DNA of 64,000 nucleotides from contig JAUCZB010000002.1 in assembly GCA_030373325.1 (NCBI GenBank), positions 244,405-308,404 of the forward strand, read 5' to 3'. Below, one piece after another: positions 47,254-56,206 of this stretch. The notes below the pieces were generated by a model, which saw nothing but the letters and a program-made list of their open reading frames with translations, did no database searches and was not told where the DNA came from. This stretch comes from Cyanobium sp. CZS25K. Lineage in GTDB: Bacteria > Cyanobacteriota > Cyanobacteriia > PCC-6307 > Cyanobiaceae. Positions within the stretch are counted from its first letter, which is position 1. The number at the start of each line of letters is the position of its first letter. Position numbers and translations under genes: made by a program.

Positions 47254-47674
47254 GCAGGGTGGTGGGGGCCACCCGCTCGAAGACCGCGGGGGTGGCGAAG
47301 CGGGCATAGGCCCCGCCGTCCCGGAACCAGCTGGCCCCTTCCACCACCTGCAGATCGTTGGGACGGAGCCCCCAGCGCCGCTCGAGATAGGCGACCGCGG
47401 CCGCAGCATCGACCTGCGACTGGCCCCAGGCCACGATCGCCATGGCCCGAGCCCTGACACGCAAGGCTCCGGCCGGACTCTCCTGGATTTCCTCCTCCAG
47501 CAGAAAGGTGCGGAAGTCGCCCTCCTGCTCCCCCTCCAGGGGGTATTTCTGCAGGTAGAGAGCCCGGGCACGGGGGAACACCGGACCCGGGGCGCGGGCG
47601 AGCAGGCGTTCGAAGGCCTGCTGGAAACTCGGAAGCTCGCTGATCACGGCGGCGCCAGGACCTTCTCCCAGCAT
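47198..47674 (-). CDS. Conserved hypothetical protein
   Basis: A soluble 158-residue protein from the ATG at 47674 (MLGEGPGAAVISELPSF). Recognisable stretches are FQQAFERLLARAPGPVFPRARALYLQKYPLEG (about 17-48), GDFRTFLLEEEIQESP and VVEGASWFRDGGAYARFATPAVF (about 115-137). I do not recognise a named family. The continuous open frame and conserved-looking aromatic pattern suggest it is real. A further upstream frame extension (to 47764) lacks protein-like features. Its 3' end overlaps DUF2103 by 56 nt, unusually long for convergent genes. Confidence 0.7.
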   Translation of the reverse strand: MLGEGPGAAVISELPSFQQAFERLLARAPGPVFPRARALYLQKYPLEGEQEGDFRTFLLEEEIQESPAGALRVRARAMAIVAWGQSQVDAAAAVAYLERRWGLRPNDLQVVEGASWFRDGGAYARFATPAVFERVAPTTLLSSSADPGPPAVDPGSGG

Positions 47675-48013
47675 GCCTGCCGGAGGTGGATATGGGTCCC
47701 TCCAGCGAAGGACGACAACCCTGACGATGCCTCCTGATCGAGGCGACACCGGCAGGATCCTCAACCTGGAGCGCTGCCCGGCTGAGGACTGGGTCGGGAA
47801 CCGCTGATCGGGTTGTCGAGAAGGGGGTGGACCGCCGTGCCGTCTTGCCCCAGTGTTCGACCTGGATGAACCAGATGGGGAGTCAGGGGCGGGGCTTCGT
47901 TTCCGACAATGACATCGGTATACGTTGCCGTCGCTGAAGACTCCCCTTGTCGAAAGGGAGTCAGATCAGAAAACTGTGAAAGGCAGTCACCAACACAGCA
48001 GTCCGCGTGCATC
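47675..48013. other. Gene-free interval between purK and the hypothetical gene
   Basis: 339 bp with no convincing coding frame. The part 47765-47965 folds into nested stems (next entry). GACTCCCCTT at 47939-47948 and AAAGGGAGTC at 47953-47962 form a strong hairpin about 50 nt past the purK stop; no clear T tract follows on either strand. A TATACC -10-like box occurs on the reverse strand (forward 47917-47922). Confidence 0.6.
47768..47962 (-). ncRNA. ssaA: Candidate structured RNA, possibly 6S RNA (ssaA)
   Basis: Five complementary segment pairs are nested in order: TTGTCG 47813-47818 with 47904-47909; GAAG 47820-47823 with 47895-47898; CCGCC 47832-47836 with 47888-47892; CCCCA 47848-47852 with 47876-47880; and CTGG 47862-47865 with 47871-47874. 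An outer ACCG/CGGT pair is at 47800-47803 / 47916-47919. This long interrupted hairpin of about 100-190 nt recalls 6S RNA, and in Synechococcus PCC 6301 the 6S gene ssaA is reported downstream of purK. Ends and strand are uncertain; same strand as purK is assumed. Confidence 0.35.
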
Positions 48014-49297
48014 CTAGGTGGGTGGGCAGGGGAGCGGCCAGATCGCCCGCACCTCGGCCAGCCGACGCTGCCTGGCCAGCTCACGCTCCTCGGCCGTGGT
48101 GCCCTGCAGCAGCAGGGTGAGATGGCCCAGCTTGCGACCGACCCCACCCCCTTGCTTGCCGTACCAGTGCAGATGGGCTCCCGGCAGGGCTTCGAGGGCC
48201 CGGCGCCGTTCCAGCTGCTCGGCATCGCCGTCATCGGGAGCGAGCAGATTGACCATCAACGCGCCGGGAACCACGGCTTCGGTGGAGCCCATCGGCAGAC
48301 CGGCGACGATCCGCACCTGCTGGGAGAACTGGCTGGTGCGGCAGGCTTCGATCGTCAGATGGCCGGAGTTGTGGGTGCGGGGGGCCAGCTCGTTGACCTG
48401 CAGCCCTGAGGGCCCGTAGAAGAACTCGATCGAAAGCACACCCACGTAGTCGAGGGCCGTGAGCAGGGAAGCCGCCACATTGCGGGCGAACACCTCGACC
48501 CGGTGATCCACCGGCGCGGGGAAGAGCACCCAGTCACAGACGCGGCAGTGCTGGTGGGTCTGGACCAGGGGGAAGCAGGCCACCTGCCCGTGCTGGTCAC
48601 GGCAGGCCACCAGCGCCAGTTCCTGCTCGAACGCCACCAGCTCCTCGAGGATCCAGTCGCCGGGGTCCACCGTGGCGAGCAGGTGCTCGAGCGCGTTCTG
48701 ATCCTCCAGGGGCACCGTGCCCCGGCCGTCGTAGCCGCCGCGGCTGGCCTTGGCCATCAGGGGAAAGCCGAAGCCTTCGGGGAGACAGGGAGTGGTCGGC
48801 CCCTGCAGGGGGAGGAGCGGAACCAGCGGCTGGTCGGCCGCTCCATCGCCCTCGCCTAGGGGAGCTGGGGCGTGCTGGAGCACCTCGGCCAGGGGGCACC
48901 AGCGGGGGGCGGGCAGATGCAGGTCGCCCAGCAGCCGCCGCTGGCCCGCCTTGCTCACCAGGGGCTGGAGGGCATCGAGACCCGGGAGGAACTGCAGGCC
49001 CGGTCCATGCAGGGCGCGCAGGGCCTCCAGGGAAATCCACTCGTTCTCGAAACTGATGGCACGGCAACGGCTGGCCAGCTCCCGGGTGGCGGCCACGTCA
49101 TCGACGGGGGCCAGCACCACACTGGCGGCATCGCGGCTGGCCGGGTCGTCGGCTCCGGGGGTCTGCACGTGCAGGGCGACCCCCAGATCCCGGGCCGCCT
49201 GCGCCAGCATCCAGGCCAGCTGACCACCGCCCACGATGCCGATGGCATCGAGCGCAGTGGCGGTGGTCTGGGGATGGGAGTCCGCGGTGGTCTGCAC
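48014..49297 (-). CDS. purK: 5-(carboxyamino)imidazole ribonucleotide synthase
   Basis: ATP-grasp enzyme that carboxylates aminoimidazole ribonucleotide with bicarbonate, in purine synthesis. The 427-residue product shows AIGIVGGGQLAWMLAQAA (about 18-35), the ATP-grasp segments FPLMAKASRGGYDGRGT (about 178) and ILEELVAFEQELALVA, and the catalytic VNELAPRTHNSGHLTIEACRTSQF (about 310-333). A stretch of about 35 residues (130-165) before the ATP-grasp core is longer than in E. coli. The gene is unlinked to other pur genes except distant purN. Confidence 0.95.
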   Translation of the reverse strand: MQTTADSHPQTTATALDAIGIVGGGQLAWMLAQAARDLGVALHVQTPGADDPASRDAASVVLAPVDDVAATRELASRCRAISFENEWISLEALRALHGPGLQFLPGLDALQPLVSKAGQRRLLGDLHLPAPRWCPLAEVLQHAPAPLGEGDGAADQPLVPLLPLQGPTTPCLPEGFGFPLMAKASRGGYDGRGTVPLEDQNALEHLLATVDPGDWILEELVAFEQELALVACRDQHGQVACFPLVQTHQHCRVCDWVLFPAPVDHRVEVFARNVAASLLTALDYVGVLSIEFFYGPSGLQVNELAPRTHNSGHLTIEACRTSQFSQQVRIVAGLPMGSTEAVVPGALMVNLLAPDDGDAEQLERRRALEALPGAHLHWYGKQGGGVGRKLGHLTLLLQGTTAEERELARQRRLAEVRAIWPLPCPPT

Positions 49298-49407
49298 CCT
49301 GGGTGGTCATTCGAAGCGGCCACCAGCCTGCCATCAGGACGTCGAAGCTCCCGGGCCGGGGATCACTGCACGCGAACCATCACTGCCGGAACATCACCGA
49401 CGGGTCA

Positions 49408-50304
49408 TTACTGGAGAGGGTTCTCAGCGGCGAAGGCGTAGCGAACCAGGCTGAGCAGGAGCACGATCAGAAACAGGGCCAGCCCCACGGTGCAGGCGTA
49501 GCTGATCTCCAGTTCGGAAAAGGCCTGGTCATAGACGTAGTACACGATCGTGCGGGTGCTGTCGGCTGGCCCTCCCTGGGTCATGAGGTAGACCTCCTCG
49601 AACACCTTGGTGGCTCCGATGGCCGAAATCACCGCCACCAGGGTGATGTAGGGCCGCAGCAGGGGCAGGGTGATGTCGAGATGGCGGCGCCAGCCCTCAC
49701 TGCCATCGAGAGCCGCCGCCTCGTAGAGATCGGCGGAAATCCCCTGCAGCCCGGCCACGAAGATGACCATGTAGTAACCGAGGCCCTTCCAGAGGGTGAC
49801 CAGCATCACCGAGGGCAGGGCCAGGCCGGTGGAGGTGAGAAAGCCGATCGGCGTGAAGCGATCCCCCAGCAGGGCGCCGAGCCAGCCGTTGATCAGTCCG
49901 TTTTCCGCATAGAGCCAGCGGAAGGCGATCGCCGCCACCACCAGGGACACCAGCACCGGGGTGTAGAAGGCGCCGCGGAACCAGTGGATGCCGGGCAGCT
50001 GTCGGTTGACCAGCACCGCCAGGCCGAGGGCCCCCAGGACGATCGGTGGCACAACCCCTACCAGGTAGAGGAAGGTGGTCCCCGTGACCCGCAGCAGCAT
50101 CGGATCGGCCAGCAGCCGGCGGAAATTGGCCAGGCCCACGAAGGTGAGGGGCTCGCTCACATCCAGCCCCGTACGGGTGAAGCTGATCACCAGGGCCATC
50201 GCCGCCGGGATCAGCACCGACACAGCGAGCAGCACCAGGGCCGGGGTCAGAAACGCCCAGGCCGAGCGGGTCGATGCGGGAGCGGATCGGGAGGGTGGGG
50301 CCAT
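49408..50304 (-). CDS. Sugar ABC transporter permease (MalF/UgpA type), lone
   Basis: Membrane permease of 298 residues with about six helices; helix 1 is WAFLTPALVLLAVSVLIPAAMALVISF (about 16-42). The EAA loop is DLYEAAALDGSEGWRRHLDITLPLLRPYI (about 193-221), and TQGGPADSTRTIVYYVYDQAF (about 244-264) is characteristic of UgpA/LacF-like components of carbohydrate importers. The 3' neighbour is purK and the 5' neighbour is the divergent recQ, so no binding protein, second permease or ATPase is adjacent. It may work with subunits encoded elsewhere. Confidence 0.93.
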   Translation of the reverse strand: MAPPSRSAPASTRSAWAFLTPALVLLAVSVLIPAAMALVISFTRTGLDVSEPLTFVGLANFRRLLADPMLLRVTGTTFLYLVGVVPPIVLGALGLAVLVNRQLPGIHWFRGAFYTPVLVSLVVAAIAFRWLYAENGLINGWLGALLGDRFTPIGFLTSTGLALPSVMLVTLWKGLGYYMVIFVAGLQGISADLYEAAALDGSEGWRRHLDITLPLLRPYITLVAVISAIGATKVFEEVYLMTQGGPADSTRTIVYYVYDQAFSELEISYACTVGLALFLIVLLLSLVRYAFAAENPLQ

Positions 50305-50386
50305 CGATGCATCCTGCCGGACATGGGGCGATGCACAATCAAGTCGGAGGTTGGAGCCCGCCGATGCCGTCCGATCCCCCTTGCCG

Positions 50387-52213
50387 ATGACGCTGAACCC
50401 CCAGGAGGTGCTGCGGGAGGTCTTCGGCTACGACGCCTTCCGGGGCCCCCAGGCCGCCATCGTCGAACACGTCTGTGCGGGAGGCTCGGCCCTGGTACTG
50501 ATGCCGACCGGTGGTGGCAAGTCCCTCTGTTATCAGGTTCCGGCCCTCTGCCGGCCGGGGACGGCGGTGGTGGTGTCGCCTCTGATCGCCCTGATGCAGG
50601 ACCAGGTGGGGGCCCTGCGGCAGGCGGGGGTGCGGGCGGCCGCCCTGCATTCGGCCGAGAGCCCCGAGGCGGCCGCCGCCACCTGGCGGGAGCTGCAGGC
50701 CGGCCAGCTGGATCTGCTGTACGTGTCACCGGAGCGGCTGCTGGGCGGTGATCTGATCGAGCGTCTCGCCGCGCTGCCCCTGGCCCTGTTCGCCATTGAT
50801 GAGGCCCACTGCGTCTCCCAGTGGGGCCATGATTTCCGGCCGGAGTACCTGCAGCTGGCGGTGCTTGCCGAGCGTTTCGGCGCCATTCCGCGCATCGCCC
50901 TGACGGCCACCGCCGATCCCCGCACCCGGGCCGAGATCGTGACGCGCCTGAGCCTGGAGCAGGCGGTGGTGTTCATCGCCAGCTTCGATCGGCCCAACAT
51001 CCGTTACCTGCTGAGGGACAAGAGCGAACCCAGGCGCCAGTTGCTCGACTTCCTCACCACCCAGAAGGGCCATTCCGGCATCGTCTACGCCCGCTCCCGC
51101 AAGCGGGTGGAGGCGTTTGCCGCCGCCCTCAGGGCCGCTGGCCACGACGCCCTGGCCTACCACGCCGGACTCTCGGCGGAAACACGCAGCGCCACCCTGG
51201 AGCGCTTCCGCCTGGGCAGTGGCGTCATCGTGGTGGCCACCATCGCCTTCGGCATGGGGATCGACAAGCCGGACGTGCGCTTCGTCGCCCATGTGGATCT
51301 GCCCAAGAGTCTGGAGGCCTACTACCAGGAGACCGGCCGGGCGGGCCGCGACGGGCTCCCCGCCATCGCCTGGATGGTCCATGGCGCCGGCGACGTTCCG
51401 CCGCTGCGCCGCTTCATCGAGGACTCCGACGCCGATCCGACCCAGAAGCGGATCGAGCACGGCCGGCTCGAGTCCCTGATCGCCTTCGCGGAGGCCTCCA
51501 GCTGCCGCCGCAGGATCCTGCTGAGCTACCTGGGCGAAGCGGACGGCAGCGATTGCGGCAACTGCGACGTCTGCCTGGAGCCGAACCAGGGCATGGACGT
51601 GACCGAGCCGGCCCGCAAGGCCCTCTCGGCCGTCTATCGCACCGGGGGGCGTTTCGGCGCCGCCCACCTGGTGGATGTGCTCCTCGGTGGCGAGACCGCC
51701 AGGATCCGCAGCCTCGGCCACCACCAGCTGGGGGTGTACGGGATCGGACGCGAACTGGATCGGGGCCAGTGGCGCAGCCTGTTCCGCCAGCTCACCGCCA
51801 GGGGGTACCTGGTGGCGGCCGCCGATGGGCATGGGGGCCTCCAGTTCGGTCAAGACGCGCTGGTGAAGCCCCTGCTGCGGGGAGAGAGCCGCTTGGAGGT
51901 CCGGCTGCCGGCACCGGCCCGGGTTCGCCGGGGTGGCGCCGCTCTGTCAGGGGCCGTGACAACGGCGGCAGCCGCTGACAGTGCCGATCCGGATCTGCTG
52001 GCGGCCCTGAAGGCCTGGCGCCTCGAGCAGGCACGGAAGCAACGCCTGCCGCCCTATGTGGTTTTCCACGACCGCACCCTGGTCTCCATCGCCGAACGTC
52101 GTCCCACGGCGCTCGAGGAGCTCGCCGGCCTCACCGGCATTGGCCGGGCGAAGCTCGCCAGCTACGGGGAAGCGGTGCTGGAGGTGGTTCGCCGCCAGCA
52201 ACCGCAGGCCTAG
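50387..52213 (+). CDS. recQ: ATP-dependent DNA helicase RecQ
   Basis: 3'-5' DNA helicase for recombination and fork repair, 608 residues. Superfamily 2 motifs are present: Walker A LMPTGGGKSLCYQ (about 38-50), DEAH box FAIDEAHCVSQWGHDF (about 136), and motif VI QETGRAGRDGLP (about 315). The zinc-binding cysteines of the RecQ-CT (CRRRILLSYLG...CGNCDVC) are at about 373-396. A winged-helix domain and a C-terminal HRDC domain (about 540-605, ELAGLTGIGRAKLASYGEAVLE) complete the architecture. ATG at 50387 (MTLNPQEVLREVFGYDAFR) matches family start. Confidence 0.97.
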   Translation: MTLNPQEVLREVFGYDAFRGPQAAIVEHVCAGGSALVLMPTGGGKSLCYQVPALCRPGTAVVVSPLIALMQDQVGALRQAGVRAAALHSAESPEAAAATWRELQAGQLDLLYVSPERLLGGDLIERLAALPLALFAIDEAHCVSQWGHDFRPEYLQLAVLAERFGAIPRIALTATADPRTRAEIVTRLSLEQAVVFIASFDRPNIRYLLRDKSEPRRQLLDFLTTQKGHSGIVYARSRKRVEAFAAALRAAGHDALAYHAGLSAETRSATLERFRLGSGVIVVATIAFGMGIDKPDVRFVAHVDLPKSLEAYYQETGRAGRDGLPAIAWMVHGAGDVPPLRRFIEDSDADPTQKRIEHGRLESLIAFAEASSCRRRILLSYLGEADGSDCGNCDVCLEPNQGMDVTEPARKALSAVYRTGGRFGAAHLVDVLLGGETARIRSLGHHQLGVYGIGRELDRGQWRSLFRQLTARGYLVAAADGHGGLQFGQDALVKPLLRGESRLEVRLPAPARVRRGGAALSGAVTTAAAADSADPDLLAALKAWRLEQARKQRLPPYVVFHDRTLVSIAERRPTALEELAGLTGIGRAKLASYGEAVLEVVRRQQPQA

Positions 52214-52240
52214 CCTCACCACGACTTCGCAGCTTCGTCC

Positions 52241-53380
52241 GTGCCACAGGACTGCCGCACCATCACGGTGTCCCTGGCGGCGGAGCCGTACCCGATCCTG
52301 ATCGGCGAGGGCCTGCTCGATCACCTGGGATCCTGCCTGCTCGAGCGGGGCTTCCCGAGCGGCACCCGTGTGCTGGTGGTGACCAACCCGGAGGTGGAGG
52401 GGTTCCATGGCGCCCGGGCGCTGGCCAGCCTGGAGGCCAGCGGCTTCCTGGTACGCAGGTTGGTGGTGGAGGCCGGAGAGGAGCGCAAGACACCCGCCAC
52501 CGTGGCGCAGATCCATGACGCCGCCTTCGATCACCGCCTGGAGCGGGGCTCGCTGATCGTCGCCCTCGGGGGTGGGGTGGTGGGGGACATGGCCGGCTTC
52601 GCTGCGGCCACCTGGCTGCGGGGGATTGCCGTGGCCCAGGTGCCCACCACCCTGCTGGCGATGGTGGATGCCGCGATCGGCGGCAAGACGGGGGTGAACC
52701 ATCGGGGGGGGAAGAACCTGATCGGCGCCTTCCACCAGCCGAAGCTGGTGCTGATCGATCCACGGATGCTGACGACCCTCCCGGACAGGGAGTTCCGCGC
52801 CGGCATGGCTGAGGTGATCAAATACGCCGTCATCGGCGATGAGGCCCTCTTCCAGGATCTGGAAACGGCTGCGGGCCTCGATCCCCAGGCCGGCCTGGCC
52901 AGCCGTGAAGCCCTTGGGCCCGTTCTCCTGCAGCGGCTGCTGGAGCGCTCGGCTGCCGCCAAGGCCAGGGTGGTGGCCGCCGATGAACGTGAAGGGGGGC
53001 TGCGGGCGATCCTCAACTACGGCCACACCCTGGGCCATGCGGTGGAGAACCTCAGCGGCTACGGAACCTGGCTGCACGGCGAGGCGGTGGGGCTGGGCAT
53101 GCTGGCGGCCGGTGACATCGCCGTGGCCATGGGCCTGTGGAGCCAGGCCGATCAGGACAGGCAGCGTTGCCTGATCGCGGCCGCAGGCCTGCCCCTGGGC
53201 TGGCCGGACCTGGATCCCGAGGCGGTGCTGGCCTCCCTGCAGGCGGACAAGAAGGTGCGCCAGGGGAAGGTGCGCTTCGTTCTCCCCACCGGGGTGGGGT
53301 CCGTCACGATCCGCGACGACGTCGATCCCGCCACGATCCGATCTGCCCTGACGGTCGCCACTTCGATCGGCTCCCGCTGA
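52241..53380 (+). CDS. aroB: 3-dehydroquinate synthase
   Basis: NAD+- and metal-dependent conversion of DAHP to 3-dehydroquinate, second step of the shikimate pathway for aromatic amino acids and quinones. The 379-residue protein has [20 protein letters not shown] (about 108-127), [20 protein letters not shown] (about 131-150) and the metal-binding EVIKYAVI and [12 protein letters not shown] (about 255). GTG at 52241 is used; it lies 28 bp past recQ, suggesting co-transcription. Confidence 0.97.
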   Translation: MPQDCRTITVSLAAEPYPILIGEGLLDHLGSCLLERGFPSGTRVLVVTNPEVEGFHGARALASLEASGFLVRRLVVEAGEERKTPATVAQIHDAAFDHRLERGSLIVALGGGVVGDMAGFAAATWLRGIAVAQVPTTLLAMVDAAIGGKTGVNHRGGKNLIGAFHQPKLVLIDPRMLTTLPDREFRAGMAEVIKYAVIGDEALFQDLETAAGLDPQAGLASREALGPVLLQRLLERSAAAKARVVAADEREGGLRAILNYGHTLGHAVENLSGYGTWLHGEAVGLGMLAAGDIAVAMGLWSQADQDRQRCLIAAAGLPLGWPDLDPEAVLASLQADKKVRQGKVRFVLPTGVGSVTIRDDVDPATIRSALTVATSIGSR

Positions 53381-53518
53381 CACGCAGCAGCCTCCTGGAC
53401 CATTCCCGCCAGGGAAGAGCGGGTTTCAACGGGTTCAACCATGCTCTTTCGCTGACAGGAAAGGCGCGAGCCGCCTGGATCAGAGACCATCACCGCAAGG
53501 AATCCCCCATCACGGCCC

Positions 53519-54610
53519 ATGAGCAGTCGTCCTCGCCGGTTCTCCAGCTTCCTGAGCCAGCCGCTGCGACGACTCGGTGACCTGTTCGGGCTCGGACGCG
53601 GGGAGGAGCGCGATGAGCCAGAGGCCTCCCCCAGTCAGCCTTCGCCAGATGAGGCACCGGCCCAGGCGATGCCACCACCATCCCCCACCGGGGAGCAGGA
53701 AGATGGCGGCGGCGGCAGGTCCACCTGGGTCGCCTTTGTCCCCCGCGATCCCCAGTGGTCCCAGGTGCGCTGGTCCATCGACCCCGACGACAGGAACCGG
53801 GCCCAGGCGGAAGGGGCCACCCAGCTTTGCCTGCGGGTCGCCGACGTGACGGGCCTCGACGGGGGATCCACCCATCCCCACACCCTCCAGGAGGTGGTGG
53901 TCGAAAGCCAAGCCAGCGAGTGGTATCTGCCCGTGCCGTTGTCAGGCCGGGACTACAGGGTGGAACTCGGTTTCCGCAAGGGCGGCAGCGGCGGCTGGAT
54001 CTCCCTGGCGTTCTCCGCCACGGCCCATGTCCCAGTCCTGGACAGCCCGGCCCTGACGATGCCGGATCCCTTCGTCGCCTTTTCGCTGCCGCCCTCCGGA
54101 GACGCTTCGCCGGCGACGGCTCCCTTCCGGGAGATCCACAACGATCTGCACGAACGCCTGTACCAGAGCGCCACCAGCCCCTGGCGCCGTCTCGGCCGTG
54201 GCTCCGAGGCCTTCCATGAGTTCGATTCCGCGGCTGGCCTCGAGGGTGGTGGGCTGTACTCCGACTCCGGCGCCGGCCCCTGGGCCTCCGGCCGCAACGC
54301 CTCCGGCTCCGGCATCGGTGGGGTGGCCCCCCGCCAGCGCTCCTTCTGGCTGGTGGCCGATGCCGAACTGATCGTCTACGGCGCCACCGATCCCGCCGCC
54401 CGCCTCAGCATCGGCGGCGAGGAGGTGCCCCTCTCCGCCGACGGCACCTTCCGGGTGCAGGTGCCCTTCCGCGACGGCCAGCAGCTCTATCCCATCGAGG
54501 CCGTGGCCGCCGATGGCGAGCAGAAGCGCAGCATCACCATGGAGTTCCGCCGCACCACGCCGGAGGCCAAGGTGAATTCCCCGGATGAGGCCCAACCGGA
54601 ATGGTTCTGA
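53519..54610 (+). CDS. DUF4912 protein
   Basis: Soluble protein of 363 residues. After a proline/serine/glutamate-rich N-terminus (20-65, likely disordered) come two beta-rich modules: WVAFVPRDPQWSQVRWSIDP (about 69-88), and the C-terminal GATDPAARLSIGGEEVPLSADGTFRVQVPFRDG (about 288-320), which is the DUF4912 core seen in many cyanobacterial proteins. The function is unknown. It is 138 bp after aroB and on the same strand; a weak hairpin CCCGC/GCGGG at 53405-53423 with TTT in the gap could separate them. Confidence 0.88.
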   Translation: MSSRPRRFSSFLSQPLRRLGDLFGLGRGEERDEPEASPSQPSPDEAPAQAMPPPSPTGEQEDGGGGRSTWVAFVPRDPQWSQVRWSIDPDDRNRAQAEGATQLCLRVADVTGLDGGSTHPHTLQEVVVESQASEWYLPVPLSGRDYRVELGFRKGGSGGWISLAFSATAHVPVLDSPALTMPDPFVAFSLPPSGDASPATAPFREIHNDLHERLYQSATSPWRRLGRGSEAFHEFDSAAGLEGGGLYSDSGAGPWASGRNASGSGIGGVAPRQRSFWLVADAELIVYGATDPAARLSIGGEEVPLSADGTFRVQVPFRDGQQLYPIEAVAADGEQKRSITMEFRRTTPEAKVNSPDEAQPEWF

Positions 54611-54616
54611 GCCCCC

Positions 54617-54865
54617 TTAGTGGCTCTCCCGCAGCTGATCCGTACAGATGGTGATGCAGGCGCCGTCGTCCAGGGAGCAGGTGGTGATACAGGCGAAGTA
54701 CTGCTCCACAGGATCGTCGCAGCTCAGCTCAGCTTCTCCGTTGCAGCCATCCTCTCCTCGTGAAAAACCGGCCTCAGGGACGCCTGTCCCAGCAACTGAT
54801 GGAGGGCTCCATTCTCCCTGGCTGGTTTCATTGAATCCACCAAGGAATTCCCCATTCCATGCCAT
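54617..54865 (-). CDS. Small cysteine-rich protein with twin CX3C motif
   Basis: About 82 residues; the ATG at 54865 or one of two further upstream (54871, 54874) is the start. The C-terminal 40 residues are acidic and contain CITTCSLDDGACITIC, i.e. C-x3-C-x6-C-x3-C, with two further cysteines 17-25 residues earlier (GCNGEAELSC). The spacing is that of a disulfide-linked or metal-binding helical hairpin. No leader peptide or double-glycine site is seen. I do not recognise a family. It lies downstream of the MidA-type gene by ~120 bp, same strand. Confidence 0.6.
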   Translation of the reverse strand: MAWNGEFLGGFNETSQGEWSPPSVAGTGVPEAGFSRGEDGCNGEAELSCDDPVEQYFACITTCSLDDGACITICTDQLRESH

Positions 54866-54982
54866 GGCCATCACCGCTCCCCCAGAAGTGTTTTCAGCCT
54901 ATCTTTCAGCGCTGAATTCTCCTAACTGATTAAGCATGAATGCTCAAGGGTTCATGTTGAGATGTGAAGGCCGTCTGATGCA

Positions 54983-56206
54983 TCAAAGCGACGGTTGGCT
55001 CAGAAAACTTGGTTCCAGCTCCGGTGTCGCTGCCGCCCCGTCCCGACGGAAGCCGACCCAGCGGAAATCGCCCAGTCCAGCGGGATCCACCAGTCGCAAC
55101 AGACTCTCTCTGCGCTGCAGCAGCTCCGCCAATCGCGTGGCCTGCGCCTGCTGAAGCGCGTGGAGGCGCCCGGCCAGGCCAAGGGCGAGCAGGGCCTGGC
55201 CCTGGCGGCAGGTGCCCAGAGGGCACCAGCCAGTGGCACGGGCCGCCTCCTCCAGGCTCTCCAGGCAGAGGTGGGCGGTCAGGTCCCATTGGCCCGGCTC
55301 CCGCAGCAGGGCATCACTGGCCTGCTGTCGGCGGTAGGCCATCAGGGTGCCGCGGGAGCGCTGGGGGGCGTAGTAGCGGCGGGCCTCCAAGGCGTAATCG
55401 ATCACCAGCAGCCAACCCTGGGTGATCGCTCCGGCGCAGGCGGCCAGCCAGGGGGGCAGACCGGGATGGAGTTCCGTGCACCAGCCCTCCGGCCGACGGC
55501 CATCGAGGGGGAGAAGCCCGAGCTCGGCCAGCTGGTCGAGCTGTGGCCCGGAGAGGGGCTCGGCGGCCTCCAGGCCCAGACCATCCCCCTGCAGGACGAC
55601 CCGCTGGCGGCACCAGCCATCCCCCTTGCGCTCGATCCGCTCCACCGCCAGGGCATCGAGCACTTCGTGCGCCAGCACCACCCCGTGCAGCGGCGCGCTT
55701 GCCAGGGTCTCGAAGTCGGTCCAGCGGGCCGGCAGGGGGCAGGTCTGGAGCCGTTGCCGCTGCCGCTCGGCCATCCCTGCATTCGGCTCGACGAGCACCA
55801 GTTCGGTGCGCGCGGCCAGGGCGGGCCAGCCGGCCTGAAGCGCCTCGGCCAGCTGCAGGGCCAGATGGCCCTCCCCGGGTCCGGTCTCCACCAGGGCCAG
55901 GGGCCCATCCCCCGGCAGCAGGGCCAGCCACTGGGCCAGCTGGGGCGCCAGCAGGCGGGCGAACTCCCCCCCCAGCGAAGGGGCCGTGGCGAAGTCCCCC
56001 CCGGGGCCGATGGACAGGCGTCCACGGCCGTAGGCGCCGTGGTCAGGGTCATGCAGAACCCACTCCATGTAGTCGAGGAACGGCACGGAGCCGCCGGCGG
56101 CGGCCAGCCGGCGGCCCAGCCATTCGGGGACCGGCGTGGTGCCGGGGTCGGAGGTTTTCACGCGGCCTCGGGGTGGCTCGGTGAGAATGCTGACCGATGG
56201 AGGCAA
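54983..56206 (-). CDS. SAM-dependent methyltransferase, MidA / DUF185 family
   Basis: A 407-residue class I methyltransferase-like protein. The MidA/NDUFAF7 hallmarks are present: FLDYMEWVLHDPDHGAYG (about 43-60), GDFATAPSLGGEFARLLAPQL (about 68-88), the SAM loop LVETGPGEGHLALQLAEAL (about 103) and LLVIDYALEARRYYAP (about 270). The mitochondrial homologue methylates an arginine of complex I; cyanobacterial targets are unknown. The GTG at 56161 is an alternative start which would remove overlap with the divergent TPM gene. Confidence 0.92.
   Translation of the reverse strand: MPPSVSILTEPPRGRVKTSDPGTTPVPEWLGRRLAAAGGSVPFLDYMEWVLHDPDHGAYGRGRLSIGPGGDFATAPSLGGEFARLLAPQLAQWLALLPGDGPLALVETGPGEGHLALQLAEALQAGWPALAARTELVLVEPNAGMAERQRQRLQTCPLPARWTDFETLASAPLHGVVLAHEVLDALAVERIERKGDGWCRQRVVLQGDGLGLEAAEPLSGPQLDQLAELGLLPLDGRRPEGWCTELHPGLPPWLAACAGAITQGWLLVIDYALEARRYYAPQRSRGTLMAYRRQQASDALLREPGQWDLTAHLCLESLEEAARATGWCPLGTCRQGQALLALGLAGRLHALQQAQATRLAELLQRRESLLRLVDPAGLGDFRWVGFRRDGAAATPELEPSFLSQPSL

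Noticed and set aside
53404..53426. Terminator after aroB
   Set aside because: CCCGC/GCGGG stem is only 5 bp with three T; too weak to list as a feature.
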